A model generated the notes under the pieces. It saw nothing but the letters and a program-made list of their open reading frames with translations. It did no database searches and was not told the origin of the DNA. Below, piece after piece: positions 8,814 to 17,562 of a stretch of 64,000 bases of DNA; position 1 is the first letter of the stretch, and the number at the start of each line of letters is the position of its first letter. Source of the stretch: Oceanobacillus sp. HTM 045 (GTDB lineage: Bacteria > Pseudomonadota > Alphaproteobacteria > Rhodobacterales > Rhodobacteraceae); assembly GCA_009733745.1 (NCBI GenBank), contig WNWL01000006.1:310001-374000 (forward strand), read 5' to 3'. Made by a program: the position numbers and the translations under genes.

Positions 8814-8918
8814 GCCCGGTGAATTCCTCTCATGGTGAACTGAAAAAGCCTCGTTTGCCGTCGTATCGGGCCGGCCCCTACCCTCATCTACACGCATATT
8901 TCGATTGAGGAGGGTAAC
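8814..8918. promoter_or_regulatory. Divergent LysR-cupin control region
   Basis: These 105 bp separate the two divergent starts. Near the LysR end a direct repeat GGTGAATTC/GGTGAACTG (about 8818-8845) is visible. An A/T-rich stretch ACGCATATTTCGATTG precedes the cupin ribosome site GAGGAGGG. LysR proteins usually bind such divergent regions; the exact operator is inference. Confidence 0.35.
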
Positions 8919-9416
8919 ATGAAATCTTCGACCAGACATATTCCCACGCGCCTCGCGCACCGGTTGGGGCACCTCGCGGGTATCGCGCTCGTCGCGGCGG
9001 AGCTGGCGACGCCCCGCACCACCTTCGCGGCCGATACCTGGCCGGTGGCGGCGGAGGCTGGGATCCGTGCGCCAGCCCCGACTGAGCATGCCGGCCTTTC
9101 CGTCCGGACGCTCGGGGTGGTCCCCGCCAGGTCGATGGCGGCGACGCTCGGGCTGCAAGGCCACCGGATGCAGCTCCGCGCCATCACGATCGAGCCGGGG
9201 GGCCAGATCGCGATGCACGGGCACGATACCCGGCCGGGCCTCGTCCATGTTGTCGAGGGCGAGTGGATCGAGGGTCGCGCCGAGGGCGAGACGGTATACG
9301 CCGCGGGCGGCGCGACGCTCGTGGAGGACGAGGCTACGACCCACTGGTTCTACAACCGCGGAACCGGGCCGGCGACGGCGCTGGTCTGCGACATCGTTCC
9401 CGAGCCGGAGGGCTGA
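8919..9416 (+). CDS. Secreted cupin-domain protein
   Basis: This 165-residue protein has a signal peptide of about 38 residues ending FA|ADTWPV. A single cupin barrel follows, with motif 1 PGGQIAMHGHDTRPGLVHVVEGE and motif 2 around EATTHWFYNRG. The histidines in motif 1 (HGH) and motif 2 (THW) could bind a metal. Such small periplasmic cupins have no single assigned reaction. A strong GAGGAGGGTAAC site sits before the ATG. The divergent LysR gene is the likely regulator. Confidence 0.85.
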   Translation: MKSSTRHIPTRLAHRLGHLAGIALVAAELATPRTTFAADTWPVAAEAGIRAPAPTEHAGLSVRTLGVVPARSMAATLGLQGHRMQLRAITIEPGGQIAMHGHDTRPGLVHVVEGEWIEGRAEGETVYAAGGATLVEDEATTHWFYNRGTGPATALVCDIVPEPEG

Positions 9417-9661
9417 CTACCACCGTGGCGCGCCGTCTTTCCGGGGCGGGGCGCCACACCGGCCGGCAATCCCTTCCGGAGGTTTGCAGCCCGCGCATTT
9501 CCGCCTTCCCGATTTGGGCAAAATTTTCTCCTGCAATCCCTTGATCGTGACAGCGCGAATCTGTATCTCCCCCGCTCGTCAGGGTAACCGATCCAAACCC
9601 CGTTCCGCGGGGGGTAGCTAAGGGGCACCTGGGTACATCTACTGGTAGGGGAGGCGATGCC
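9417..9661 (+). promoter_or_regulatory. Leader region of speD
   Basis: These 245 bp precede speD. A 5-bp GC stem (CCCCG, loop TTCCG, CGGGG) lies about 55 bp before the gene, around 9598-9612, followed by the GGGGAGGC ribosome site. SpeD is often regulated by polyamine or S-adenosylmethionine level, so a structured leader would make sense. However, I do not recognise a known riboswitch consensus here. Confidence 0.3.
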
Positions 9662-10168
9662 ATGACCAAGGCACACCTCTTCCAACTGGGGACGGACCTG
9701 GAGGCAGGCACCACCCATGCGGAAGGACGCGATCACCGCGGTCATCTGACCGTTGTCACGGATCGGGACATCTTCGACGAGTCCCGTGACGACCACTTCA
9801 TTCGCCGCGACGGCAAGGTCTTTGCCGGGACGCACCTCATCATCGAGGTGGTCGGCGGCACCGGCCTGGACGAGGAAGAGCGCATCCAGCAGGCGTTCCG
9901 CGATTGCGTGGACGAGTGCGGCGCGACGCTCCTGCACATCCACACGCACAAGTTCTCGCCGCAGGGCGTGAGCGGCGTGGCGGTGCTGGCGGAGAGCCAC
10001 ATCTCGGTCCACACCTGGCCGGAGATCGGCTACGGCGCGTTCGACGTCTTCATGTGCGGCGACGCGCAGCCTTGGAAGGCAGTGGAGATCCTCCGCGGGG
10101 CCTTCGACGCCGCCGAAGTGCGCGTGCAGGAACTGCTGCGCGGCGACGGGCTCGTCGCCGAAGGCTGA
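9662..10168 (+). CDS. speD: S-adenosylmethionine decarboxylase proenzyme (class 1B)
   Basis: The enzyme removes CO2 from S-adenosylmethionine to give the aminopropyl donor for spermidine synthesis. This 168-residue proenzyme contains the self-cleavage site Glu111-Ser112 within LAESHISVHTWPE, where the serine becomes the pyruvoyl group. Active-site His117 and Cys132 (VFMCGD) are also present. A non-conserved N-terminal segment of about 45 residues precedes the core, longer than the roughly 130-residue thermophile enzymes. speE lies 1.6 kb downstream on the same strand but is separated by other genes. A GAGGCCCG hairpin follows. Confidence 0.93.
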   Translation: MTKAHLFQLGTDLEAGTTHAEGRDHRGHLTVVTDRDIFDESRDDHFIRRDGKVFAGTHLIIEVVGGTGLDEEERIQQAFRDCVDECGATLLHIHTHKFSPQGVSGVAVLAESHISVHTWPEIGYGAFDVFMCGDAQPWKAVEILRGAFDAAEVRVQELLRGDGLVAEG

Positions 10169-10193
10169 CCAGCCATCACCACCGGAATGCAAC

Positions 10194-10220
10194 GAGGCCC
10201 GGCGCACCGCGTCGGGCCTC
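10194..10220. terminator. GC hairpin between convergent speD and a small secreted protein gene
   Basis: GAGGCCCG at 10194-10201 pairs perfectly with CGGGCCTC at 10213-10220 across an 11-nt loop. It lies between convergent genes, where a two-way terminator is expected. No uridine run follows on either side, so intrinsic termination is uncertain. Confidence 0.45.
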
Positions 10221-10271
10221 ATGCGTTATGTGACAGGTGCCGGATGCCGGATGCCTCGCGGTGATGCCGGC

Positions 10272-10694
10272 TCAGTCCTCCTCGACGACCTCGCCCGCGG
10301 TGACGCTCCAGGCTCCACCGGTCCCGGCCAGCACCGCCCTGCCCCGCACGCCCTCCTCGGGAACACGGAAGGCGATCTCGTACCCGCCGGGCACCGGCGT
10401 GACGGTGTCGATCATCAGCTCGTTGAGGGAGGCCGAGGCCGGACGCCCGGCATAAACCCGGACCTCCACGCCATCGACCATGACGGACACGAACCGGCAG
10501 TCGCGCGCAAGGCAGATGATCCTGAGCTCGTGAGGCACGCCGCGCCCCGCGTCGAGATAGGGCGCGACTTCCTCCCAGCCGACGAGGGCCTGCAACGTCT
10601 CCGCCACCGGCCAGGACGCCTCCTCCGCCGCCACGGCGCCCGCGCAGGCCAGCGACAGCGCCGCGGCCCGCAGGCGGCGGGCTACTTGGCGCAA
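10272..10694 (-). CDS. Small secreted protein of unknown function
   Basis: No ATG fits; the best start is TTG 10694, overlapping the end of the DksA-like gene (TTGCGCCAAGTAG). It gives 140 residues with a signal peptide MRQVARRLRAAALSLACAGA followed by VAA|EE. The mature part is rich in beta structure and holds two cysteines in RIICLARDCRF, likely a disulfide. I do not recognise the family. The 13-bp overlap with the upstream stop suggests translational coupling, since no clear ribosome site is present. Confidence 0.55.
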   Translation of the reverse strand: MRQVARRLRAAALSLACAGAVAAEEASWPVAETLQALVGWEEVAPYLDAGRGVPHELRIICLARDCRFVSVMVDGVEVRVYAGRPASASLNELMIDTVTPVPGGYEIAFRVPEEGVRGRAVLAGTGGAWSVTAGEVVEED

Positions 10695-10999
10695 TTCTGG
10701 CACAGGGGCGCGTGCGGCACGACCTCGAGGCGTTGCGCCGAGATGTCCTCGCCGCAGTTGACGCACTCGCCGAAGGTTCCCGCCTCGATCCGCTTCAGGG
10801 CCGCCTCGATGGCGCGGAGCTCGTTGAGGCCGGCATTGCCGAGATCCTCGAGCACCTCGTCGCCCTCGCGCTCCTGCGCGCGCTCCTCGCTGTCGGCCGG
10901 CGCGGGCTGGTCGAGGTCGTGCTCGATTCCCTCGAGCCTGCCCTCCAGCTCGTTCTTGCGCGCCTCGAGCCGCGCCTTGTAGAGCGCCACGTCAACCAT
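10682..10999 (-). CDS. DksA/TraR-family zinc-finger protein
   Basis: This 105-residue cytoplasmic protein has an N-terminal coiled coil (about 5-70, with DLDQPAPADSEERAQ at the hinge). A C4 zinc finger CVNCGED...PLCQNC ends the protein, with all four cysteines present. DksA-like proteins act in the RNA polymerase secondary channel, but the short TraR/YbiI-like length makes a global ppGpp role uncertain. ATG 10999 has a GGAGG site 7 nt upstream; upstream in-frame codons lack one. It overlaps the following small secreted protein gene. Confidence 0.85.
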   Translation of the reverse strand: MVDVALYKARLEARKNELEGRLEGIEHDLDQPAPADSEERAQEREGDEVLEDLGNAGLNELRAIEAALKRIEAGTFGECVNCGEDISAQRLEVVPHAPLCQNCAK

Positions 11000-11144
11000 G
11001 CGGGTTCCTCCGCCGATTATTGTTTCCCAACCGTCCATTATGCGGAAGCGGTTTCCGTCTGCAACAACGCTCGACGGGATGTTGCGGTTTCCCCGCGCCG
11101 GTGCCATCCCATGATATAGGGTGGGAAAGGCCGGGGTCAGCGAA

Positions 11145-11633
11145 ATGGATGACAACGCGCGCGGCGCGGCGGGCGCATCGCTGGTGGTGGAGCGGGCCGA
11201 TCCGACCGGTGAGGACGCGCTCCGGCTGGTGCAGATGTCGGAGGACGAACTCGCCCCGCACTACCCGCCCGAGGACCGCTTTGCCTATTCACCTGAAAAA
11301 CTCGTGGCGCGCGGCGTCTTCTTCGTGATGGCCCGAAACGGCGGCGGCGCGGTTGGCTGCGGCGGGCTGGAAGCCTGCGACGGCTACGGCGAACTGAAGC
11401 GCATGTACGTCACGCCGGAGGCGCGCGGCAGCGGCGCGGCGGCGGCGATCCTCTCCGCGCTGGAGGCGGAGGCAAGCCGTCTCGCCCTCCCGCTGCTGCG
11501 GCTGGAGACCGGCATCCACCAGCACGCGGCGATGGCCTTCTACCGCCGCCACGGCTTCGGGGTGTGCGGTCGGTTCGGCGATTACCCGGTCAACGGAACC
11601 TCCGTTTACATGGAGAAACGGCTCGCCCCGTAG
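11145..11633 (+). CDS. GNAT-family N-acetyltransferase
   Basis: This 162-residue acetyl-CoA-dependent acyltransferase has the GNAT core: a strand with GCGGLEACDGYGELKRMYVTPEARG, where the V-T-P-E-A-R-G-S-G segment is the pyrophosphate-binding motif A, and the C-terminal motif AMAFYRRHGF. It resembles small-molecule or amino-acid acetyltransferases of the YedL/PhnO kind; the substrate is unknown. ATG 11145 is preferred to an in-frame GTG at 11121. The gene is divergent from the DksA-like gene. Confidence 0.85.
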   Translation: MDDNARGAAGASLVVERADPTGEDALRLVQMSEDELAPHYPPEDRFAYSPEKLVARGVFFVMARNGGGAVGCGGLEACDGYGELKRMYVTPEARGSGAAAAILSALEAEASRLALPLLRLETGIHQHAAMAFYRRHGFGVCGRFGDYPVNGTSVYMEKRLAP

Positions 11634-11754
11634 GGCCGCGTCCCGCTGCGGCAAAGGGTGCCAAACGGCGGGTTGAATTGCCGGCCCGGCGCGGCCAATG
11701 TGCGCCCGCCCGGAACGACCCCGGCAGAACCGATCCCGCCAGAGGAGAGACGCC

Positions 11755-12615
<861 letters not shown>

Positions 12616-12622
12616 CCGATCC

Positions 12623-12650
12623 GGGCACGCGCCGCCCGCGGTGCGTGCCC
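12623..12650 (+). terminator. Terminator-like hairpin after speE
   Basis: GGGCACGC at 12623-12630 pairs with GCGTGCCC at 12643-12650 across a 12-nt loop, 8 bp after the speE stop. No uridine run follows, so it may act only as a 3' stabilising structure. Confidence 0.4.
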
Positions 12651-12782
12651 CAAGAACCTCCCCCGCACGGCCCATCGGGAAAAGGGACTCGCCCCCGCCC
12701 CAATCTCGTATATCCTTCTCGTCGAAGGCAACGTCCGCATCGTGGCGCGCCGGACCGGTGGTGACGACATTCTGGGGTATCG

Positions 12783-14948
12783 ATGCGGAAGGTCCTCGCA
12801 CTTCTCATGCTCTGCGCGCTCGCCTTCGCGGGCTGGCATGCTGCCGACCCCAAGGCGGAGGCCATTGAGGCCGACATCGCGGCCCGCGCGTCCGAGGCTG
12901 TCGCTCCGCTCGCCGCCCACCCGATAGAGGTCGAAACCGACGGTCGTGACGTCCGCCTCGCGGGCGTGGCCGACAGCGCCGAGGCGCGTGACGCGCTGAT
13001 CGACGCCGCGCGCGCCGTGCGCGGGGTCCGGGTCGTCGAAGCCGCCATCGAGGTGCTGCCCGCCGCCAGCCCCTATGTCTTTACCGCGACCAAGGCCACC
13101 GACGGCACACTGACGCTGGCGGGCCACGCGCCCAGCGAGGCCGTGCGCGATGCCATCGTCGCCGGGGCGAAGGAACGCGCCGGGGGTAGCGGCGTGGTCG
13201 ACGAGATCACGCTGGCTACCGGCGTGCCGGACGGCGACTGGCAGGCGATGATCGACGCCGCTCTGGCGAGCCTCGAACATCTCAACTCGGGCAGTGCCAG
13301 CCTGGCCGACCTGACCGGCGCCATCGTGGGCGCCGCGCCTTCCACCGAGGAACTGGCCGCTGCGGCGCGCGCGCTCGAAGCCTCGCCCGGGATCGACTGG
13401 ACCAACGGCACCTGGCTCGAGCTCGGCATCGAGGATCCCTACCGGTTCGAGGCACGGATGCTGCGCACCGGGCCGGTGCGCCTGTCCGGCTATGCCCCGA
13501 GCGCGGAGGCGCGCGACGCACTCACCGGGGCCGCCGAGGCGCTCCGCGACACCCCGCCCGCGGGCGGGCTGATCGTCGCCCTGCCCGGCCCCGCCGAGGA
13601 CTGGGAGGAGAAGGCCGCCGCCGGCCTCGACCTGCTGGCGAAGCTGCTCCAGGGCACCGTAATGCTGGTCGATCAGCGCGCCATCCTCGAAGGCCAGGTG
13701 GAGACCGACCCCGAGGCAAAGGCCATCGAGGCCGCCGCCGCGGGCGCCTGGGAATTGCGCCTCACGGTGCTCAACCCCGACCCGGCCTCGCACCTGACCA
13801 TTCGCGTGGACCGCGACGGCGGCGTCAGCGCCGAGGGACGGCTGCCGCGCGGCTTTTCCCGCCGCGAGCTGGACGAGCCGATGCCCGACCTCAAGGGCGC
13901 TTCCTTCGAGGGAGACGGCGGCGGCGCGCCGGAGGACTGGTCGAAGGCGGCGATCGGCGTCGCCGCGGTCCTGCCGCGCTTCCGCGAGGCCGAGATCGAC
14001 GTCCGCGGCGACCGGATCCGGGTGACGGGCCAGCTCTCGCGCGGCTTCAACGCCGAGGAGGCGCGCTCCGCGCTGCGCTCCGCCGCGGGGCCGGCATGGA
14101 CGGTCGAGTTCGATGTGAGCGAAGCCCCGCCGGAGGCGGTGTTCGTCGCCCGGGTCGAGAACGGCACCACCGAGCTCGCCGGCATCCTGCCCGCGGGCCT
14201 CACGGCGGAGGATGTCACCGCGCTCTTCCCCACCGCCGAGGGCTCCGCCACCCTGACCGGCGGCGGTGAAGGGGATGCGGAAACCTGGCAGCCCCTGATC
14301 GCCGCCCTCGCACGCATCGCCCCGGCGAGCGAGACCCTGGAAGCGAAGATGCGCGGCGGAGAACTCAGCCTCGCCGCCGCTCTGCGCTCCGGCTACACCG
14401 CCCGCGACGTTACCGCGCTGATCGGCGACGCGGCGGGAGACACGTGGGAGACGACGCTGGACCTGACCGAGACGGAGCCCGCCGAGGGCGACGTCCGCGT
14501 CAGCCTCGCCACCGGCGAGACGGAGGACTACCACAACGGCTTCTGGATGCCGCGGGTCAGCTTCGCGCCGGACCCCGAGACCTGCTCCGCGAAGGCGGGC
14601 GAACTGCTGGAACAGAGCCAGGTCACCTTCGTCACCGGCTCGGCCGAGATCGACACCGAGGCGCAGTACCTGATCAACCGGCTCGCCGCCATCGCGCTCA
14701 ACTGCCTTGCCGAGACCGGGCAGACGCTGGTGGTTGGCGGGCATACCGACACGGTGGGCGACGCGCAGTCGAACATCCGGCTTTCGCGCGACCGCGCCAA
14801 CGCGGTCGCCGACGCGCTCGCTGCGCGCGGCGTGCCGCGCGACCACCTGCTCGCGTTCGGGTACGGATCGTTCCGCCCGGTCGCCGACAACGAAACCGAG
14901 GAGGGACGGGCGAAGAACCGGCGCATCACCTTCGCCTTCATCGAGTGA
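12783..14948 (+). CDS. OmpA-family outer-membrane/peptidoglycan-binding protein with repeated BON-like modules
   Basis: This 721-residue exported protein has a signal peptide of about 20 residues. Residues about 25-560 consist of repeated units with the pattern strand, GxA/GYA, helix EARDALxxAA (for example VRLAGVADSAEARDALIDAA, LTLAGHAPSEAVRDAI, VRLSGYAPSAEARDALTGAA), resembling BON-like phospholipid-binding modules. Residues about 605-721 are an OmpA C-terminal domain with GGHTDTVGDAQSNIRLSRDRA and KNRRITF, which binds peptidoglycan. The role is probably envelope integrity. The repeat count and exact fold are inference. Confidence 0.85.
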   Translation: MRKVLALLMLCALAFAGWHAADPKAEAIEADIAARASEAVAPLAAHPIEVETDGRDVRLAGVADSAEARDALIDAARAVRGVRVVEAAIEVLPAASPYVFTATKATDGTLTLAGHAPSEAVRDAIVAGAKERAGGSGVVDEITLATGVPDGDWQAMIDAALASLEHLNSGSASLADLTGAIVGAAPSTEELAAAARALEASPGIDWTNGTWLELGIEDPYRFEARMLRTGPVRLSGYAPSAEARDALTGAAEALRDTPPAGGLIVALPGPAEDWEEKAAAGLDLLAKLLQGTVMLVDQRAILEGQVETDPEAKAIEAAAAGAWELRLTVLNPDPASHLTIRVDRDGGVSAEGRLPRGFSRRELDEPMPDLKGASFEGDGGGAPEDWSKAAIGVAAVLPRFREAEIDVRGDRIRVTGQLSRGFNAEEARSALRSAAGPAWTVEFDVSEAPPEAVFVARVENGTTELAGILPAGLTAEDVTALFPTAEGSATLTGGGEGDAETWQPLIAALARIAPASETLEAKMRGGELSLAAALRSGYTARDVTALIGDAAGDTWETTLDLTETEPAEGDVRVSLATGETEDYHNGFWMPRVSFAPDPETCSAKAGELLEQSQVTFVTGSAEIDTEAQYLINRLAAIALNCLAETGQTLVVGGHTDTVGDAQSNIRLSRDRANAVADALAARGVPRDHLLAFGYGSFRPVADNETEEGRAKNRRITFAFIE

Positions 14949-15037
14949 CGGGTACCGCGGCCGCCCGGAGGGGGGCTTTTGGCGGCGGGCCGAACGGGGC
15001 ATGATCCTTGTCCCGCCAGGAGACGGGGGCTTACAGC

Positions 15038-15772
15038 ATGGGATACCTGGTCATGGAAATTCTTCTCTACATGGTCGTCGCGTTCGCGATCGGCATCGGG
15101 ATCGGCTGGCTTGTCTGGGGGTTCAAGGGTCAGCAGGACCTTTCGACGGCGAAGAGCGAGGCAAATGCCGCGATCTCGCGGGCCCGCGCCGAGGCGCAGG
15201 GCGGCGGCGAAAGCGGCGCCGTCGAGGCGCTCGAAGCGAAGCTCGCGGAATGCGCCGCGGCGCGTGAGCGGCTGGAGGGCGAACTGTCGGGCTGCAACGC
15301 AGCGCGCAGCAAGCTGGAGGGCGAACTGGACGGCGCACGCACGGCGCTCGCCGCGATGGAGAAAGACCTCGCCGCCGCCAGCGCCGAGCCTGAGCCGGCG
15401 CCTGCCCCGGAGCCCGAACCGGCTCCCGAGCCGGAGCCCGCACCCGAGCCAGAGCCGCAGGCCGAGGAAACAGCCTCCACCCCTGCCGCCGCCACCACCG
15501 ACGCACCACCGCCCGAGACCCTGCTCGCCGAGCGGCCCGACGAGGTGGACGACCTGAAGCAGATCAAGGGCGTCGGGCCGAAGATGGAAGGGATCCTCAA
15601 CGACAAGGGCATCTACCTCTTCCGCCAGCTCGCCAACTTCACCGCGCGCGATGTCGAGTGGGTCAACGCCGCGATCGAGGCCTTCCCCGGCCGGATCGAG
15701 CGGGACGACTGGGTCGGTCAGGCCCAGGCCCTCTACAAGGAAAAGTACGGAAAAAGTCACGACGCGGACTGA
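15038..15772 (+). CDS. Membrane-anchored helix-hairpin-helix protein
   Basis: This 244-residue protein has one N-terminal membrane helix (about 5-30, YMVVAFAIGIGIGWLVWGF). A coiled coil with repeated LEGEL heptads (about 40-115) and a Glu-Pro-Ala spacer of EPEPAPEPEP repeats (about 120-145) follow. The C-terminal helix-hairpin-helix domain contains LKQIKGVGPKMEGILNDKGI, the same motif used by DNA-binding and ribosomal-L21-fused proteins. ATG 15038 is preferred to a TTG at 15008. Whether it binds DNA at the membrane is inference. Confidence 0.8.
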   Translation: MGYLVMEILLYMVVAFAIGIGIGWLVWGFKGQQDLSTAKSEANAAISRARAEAQGGGESGAVEALEAKLAECAAARERLEGELSGCNAARSKLEGELDGARTALAAMEKDLAAASAEPEPAPAPEPEPAPEPEPAPEPEPQAEETASTPAAATTDAPPPETLLAERPDEVDDLKQIKGVGPKMEGILNDKGIYLFRQLANFTARDVEWVNAAIEAFPGRIERDDWVGQAQALYKEKYGKSHDAD

Positions 15773-15914
15773 GTGCAAGGGGTCCGGATTTGCGATTTCC
15801 GAAACAACGGGTTGCCTGAACGGGGCGTTTTCCCTCCGGATTGCGCCCCTACCTTTCCGTCATCGGCGCCGGCCTCCCCCTCCCGCCGGCGCGGCTGAAA
15901 GGAAAGTTGGACCC

Positions 15915-16211
15915 ATGAACACCGCACATGTCATCCGCGGCCTCGCTGCCGCCACCACCGGTCTTGCCCTTCTTGCAGGCGCGGCCCACGCGGCCCCGGT
16001 CGAGAGCCAGCTCCCCAAGCTCCACAAGATGTGGGACGAGGCGCGCAACGAGCGATCGCCCGAGTACAGCTTCGGCGCGGCGATGGACGTGCTCTTCGGA
16101 ACCGGCGAGAGCGGCACCGCCACCAACGGCACTCCGGCCCCGGCGGCTGCCTCGCGCGTCGCCCCCGCGGATACCCCTGCCGTGACCGTACCCCCGGCCC
16201 CGGCCCGCTGA
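15915..16211 (+). CDS. Small secreted protein, unknown
   Basis: This 98-residue protein has a clear signal peptide (residues 1-27, ending AGAAHA|APVES). The short mature part has a LPKLHKMWDEARNERSPEYS helix and a low-complexity Ala/Pro/Thr tail. GGAAAG lies about 8 nt before ATG 15915. It matches no family I recognise. The gene converges with the flavin oxidoreductase gene 28 bp away. Confidence 0.6.
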   Translation: MNTAHVIRGLAAATTGLALLAGAAHAAPVESQLPKLHKMWDEARNERSPEYSFGAAMDVLFGTGESGTATNGTPAPAAASRVAPADTPAVTVPPAPAR

Positions 16212-16239
16212 CCCGCCGCGAACAATGGCGCCGGGCCGC

Positions 16240-17526
16240 TCAGACCCGGTGCGTGTCGCGCCAGTCCTTGAGCTTGTACCAGAGCTCCACGCCGCGCAGG
16301 AACCACGGGTTGCCGCGGTAGAAGGCCGGGCTCGAGAACGGCGCCGCGTCGAACCCGGTGCGCCCCTCCTCCCCCGAGATCACCCGCTCCGCCAGCCGGT
16401 GCCCGAGATAGGGCGCCATCGCCACGCCCGAGCCGTTGTAGCCGCAGGCGTGCCAGACCCCGCCGATCCGCCCGATATGCGGCACCCCGTCGAAGGTGAA
16501 GGCGACGAAGCCCTTCCACGAGTGGGTCAGTTTCGCGCCTTCCAGGTCGGGGAACACGCTGAGCATGAATCGCCGCAACCGCTTCGCGCTCTCCTCCTCC
16601 GGCAGCACGTTGAGCGAGGCCCGCCCGCCCCAGAGGATCCGCTCGCCCCACGGGTCGGGGCGGAAATAGCTGTGCCGCGCGAGCGTCTCCACGATCATGT
16701 TGCCGCTCGGGATCAGGCTGGCGACGCGGTTCGCGCCCAGCACCTCGGTGGCGATGATGGTGGAGGGCACCGGGATCAGCCGGCTGGCGAAATCGCGGAA
16801 TGTGCCGATGCCGGTATAGCCGTTCCCGGCCCAGATCACGTCTCGCGCCGCCATCTCGCCGCGGTCGGTCCTGAGCGTGAAGCCCGCCGCCGCATCGCCG
16901 GTGAGGGTCTCCACTTTCGTGTGGTCCACGACGGTCACGCCCGCAGCACGCGCAGCGTTGAGCAGGGCACGGTGAAACAGCGCCGGGTGCAGCCCGCCAT
17001 GCTGGCGGAAGTGCAGCCCGCCCTTGTAGAGGCCGGTGGCGATGTGCTCGTGCTGGCGCTCCTGAGAGACGACCTCGACCTCCATGCCGAGCTGCGGCGC
17101 CTCGGTCTCGGCCCAGCGCTTCAGGTCCTCGAACTTCGCCTGCGAGGAAGCGCCGAGGAACCGGCCGGTCCGGCGATAGCGCACATCCTCGCCCAGCCGC
17201 TCGATCAGCCCGGTGGTGAAGTCGAGCGACATCCGCGCCTCGGCGAGGATCGCCCGCGCATTCTCCGCCCCGTAGCGTTTGGACAGCGAGGCAAGGTCCA
17301 CCCGGTGGCCCCAGCCGATCATGCCGCCGTTGCGGGTCGAGGCGCCCGCCCCCGGCGGACCGCTCTCCACCACCACCACGTCGCGGCCCGCCTCCGCCAG
17401 CGTCAGCGCCGCGGAAAGCCCGGTGAAGCCGGAACCGATGATCGCCGCGTCGCAACGTGCGGGAAGCTCCGCCCCGCTCGGATCCTCCGGCGGGGCGGCT
17501 TCGTGCCAGAAAGGCGTGTTCTTCAT
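16240..17526 (-). CDS. FAD-dependent amine/amino-acid oxidoreductase (DAO family, PuuB-like)
   Basis: This 428-residue flavoprotein has an N-terminal Rossmann motif GSGFTG (31-36) and the TRNGGMIGWG segment near residue 65, which is typical of gamma-glutamylputrescine oxidase-like enzymes. A C-terminal VPHIGRIGG...GYNGSGVAMAPYLG closes the FAD site. The PuuB-like subgroup oxidises amines, and its location 4 kb from speE makes a polyamine-related substrate plausible but unproven. It lies downstream of the FAD monooxygenase gene, same strand, 36 bp apart. Confidence 0.85.
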   Translation of the reverse strand: MKNTPFWHEAAPPEDPSGAELPARCDAAIIGSGFTGLSAALTLAEAGRDVVVVESGPPGAGASTRNGGMIGWGHRVDLASLSKRYGAENARAILAEARMSLDFTTGLIERLGEDVRYRRTGRFLGASSQAKFEDLKRWAETEAPQLGMEVEVVSQERQHEHIATGLYKGGLHFRQHGGLHPALFHRALLNAARAAGVTVVDHTKVETLTGDAAAGFTLRTDRGEMAARDVIWAGNGYTGIGTFRDFASRLIPVPSTIIATEVLGANRVASLIPSGNMIVETLARHSYFRPDPWGERILWGGRASLNVLPEEESAKRLRRFMLSVFPDLEGAKLTHSWKGFVAFTFDGVPHIGRIGGVWHACGYNGSGVAMAPYLGHRLAERVISGEEGRTGFDAAPFSSPAFYRGNPWFLRGVELWYKLKDWRDTHRV

Positions 17527-17562
17527 TCGGGGAAACCCTGGGCGCGTGACTTGGGGAAGGAC

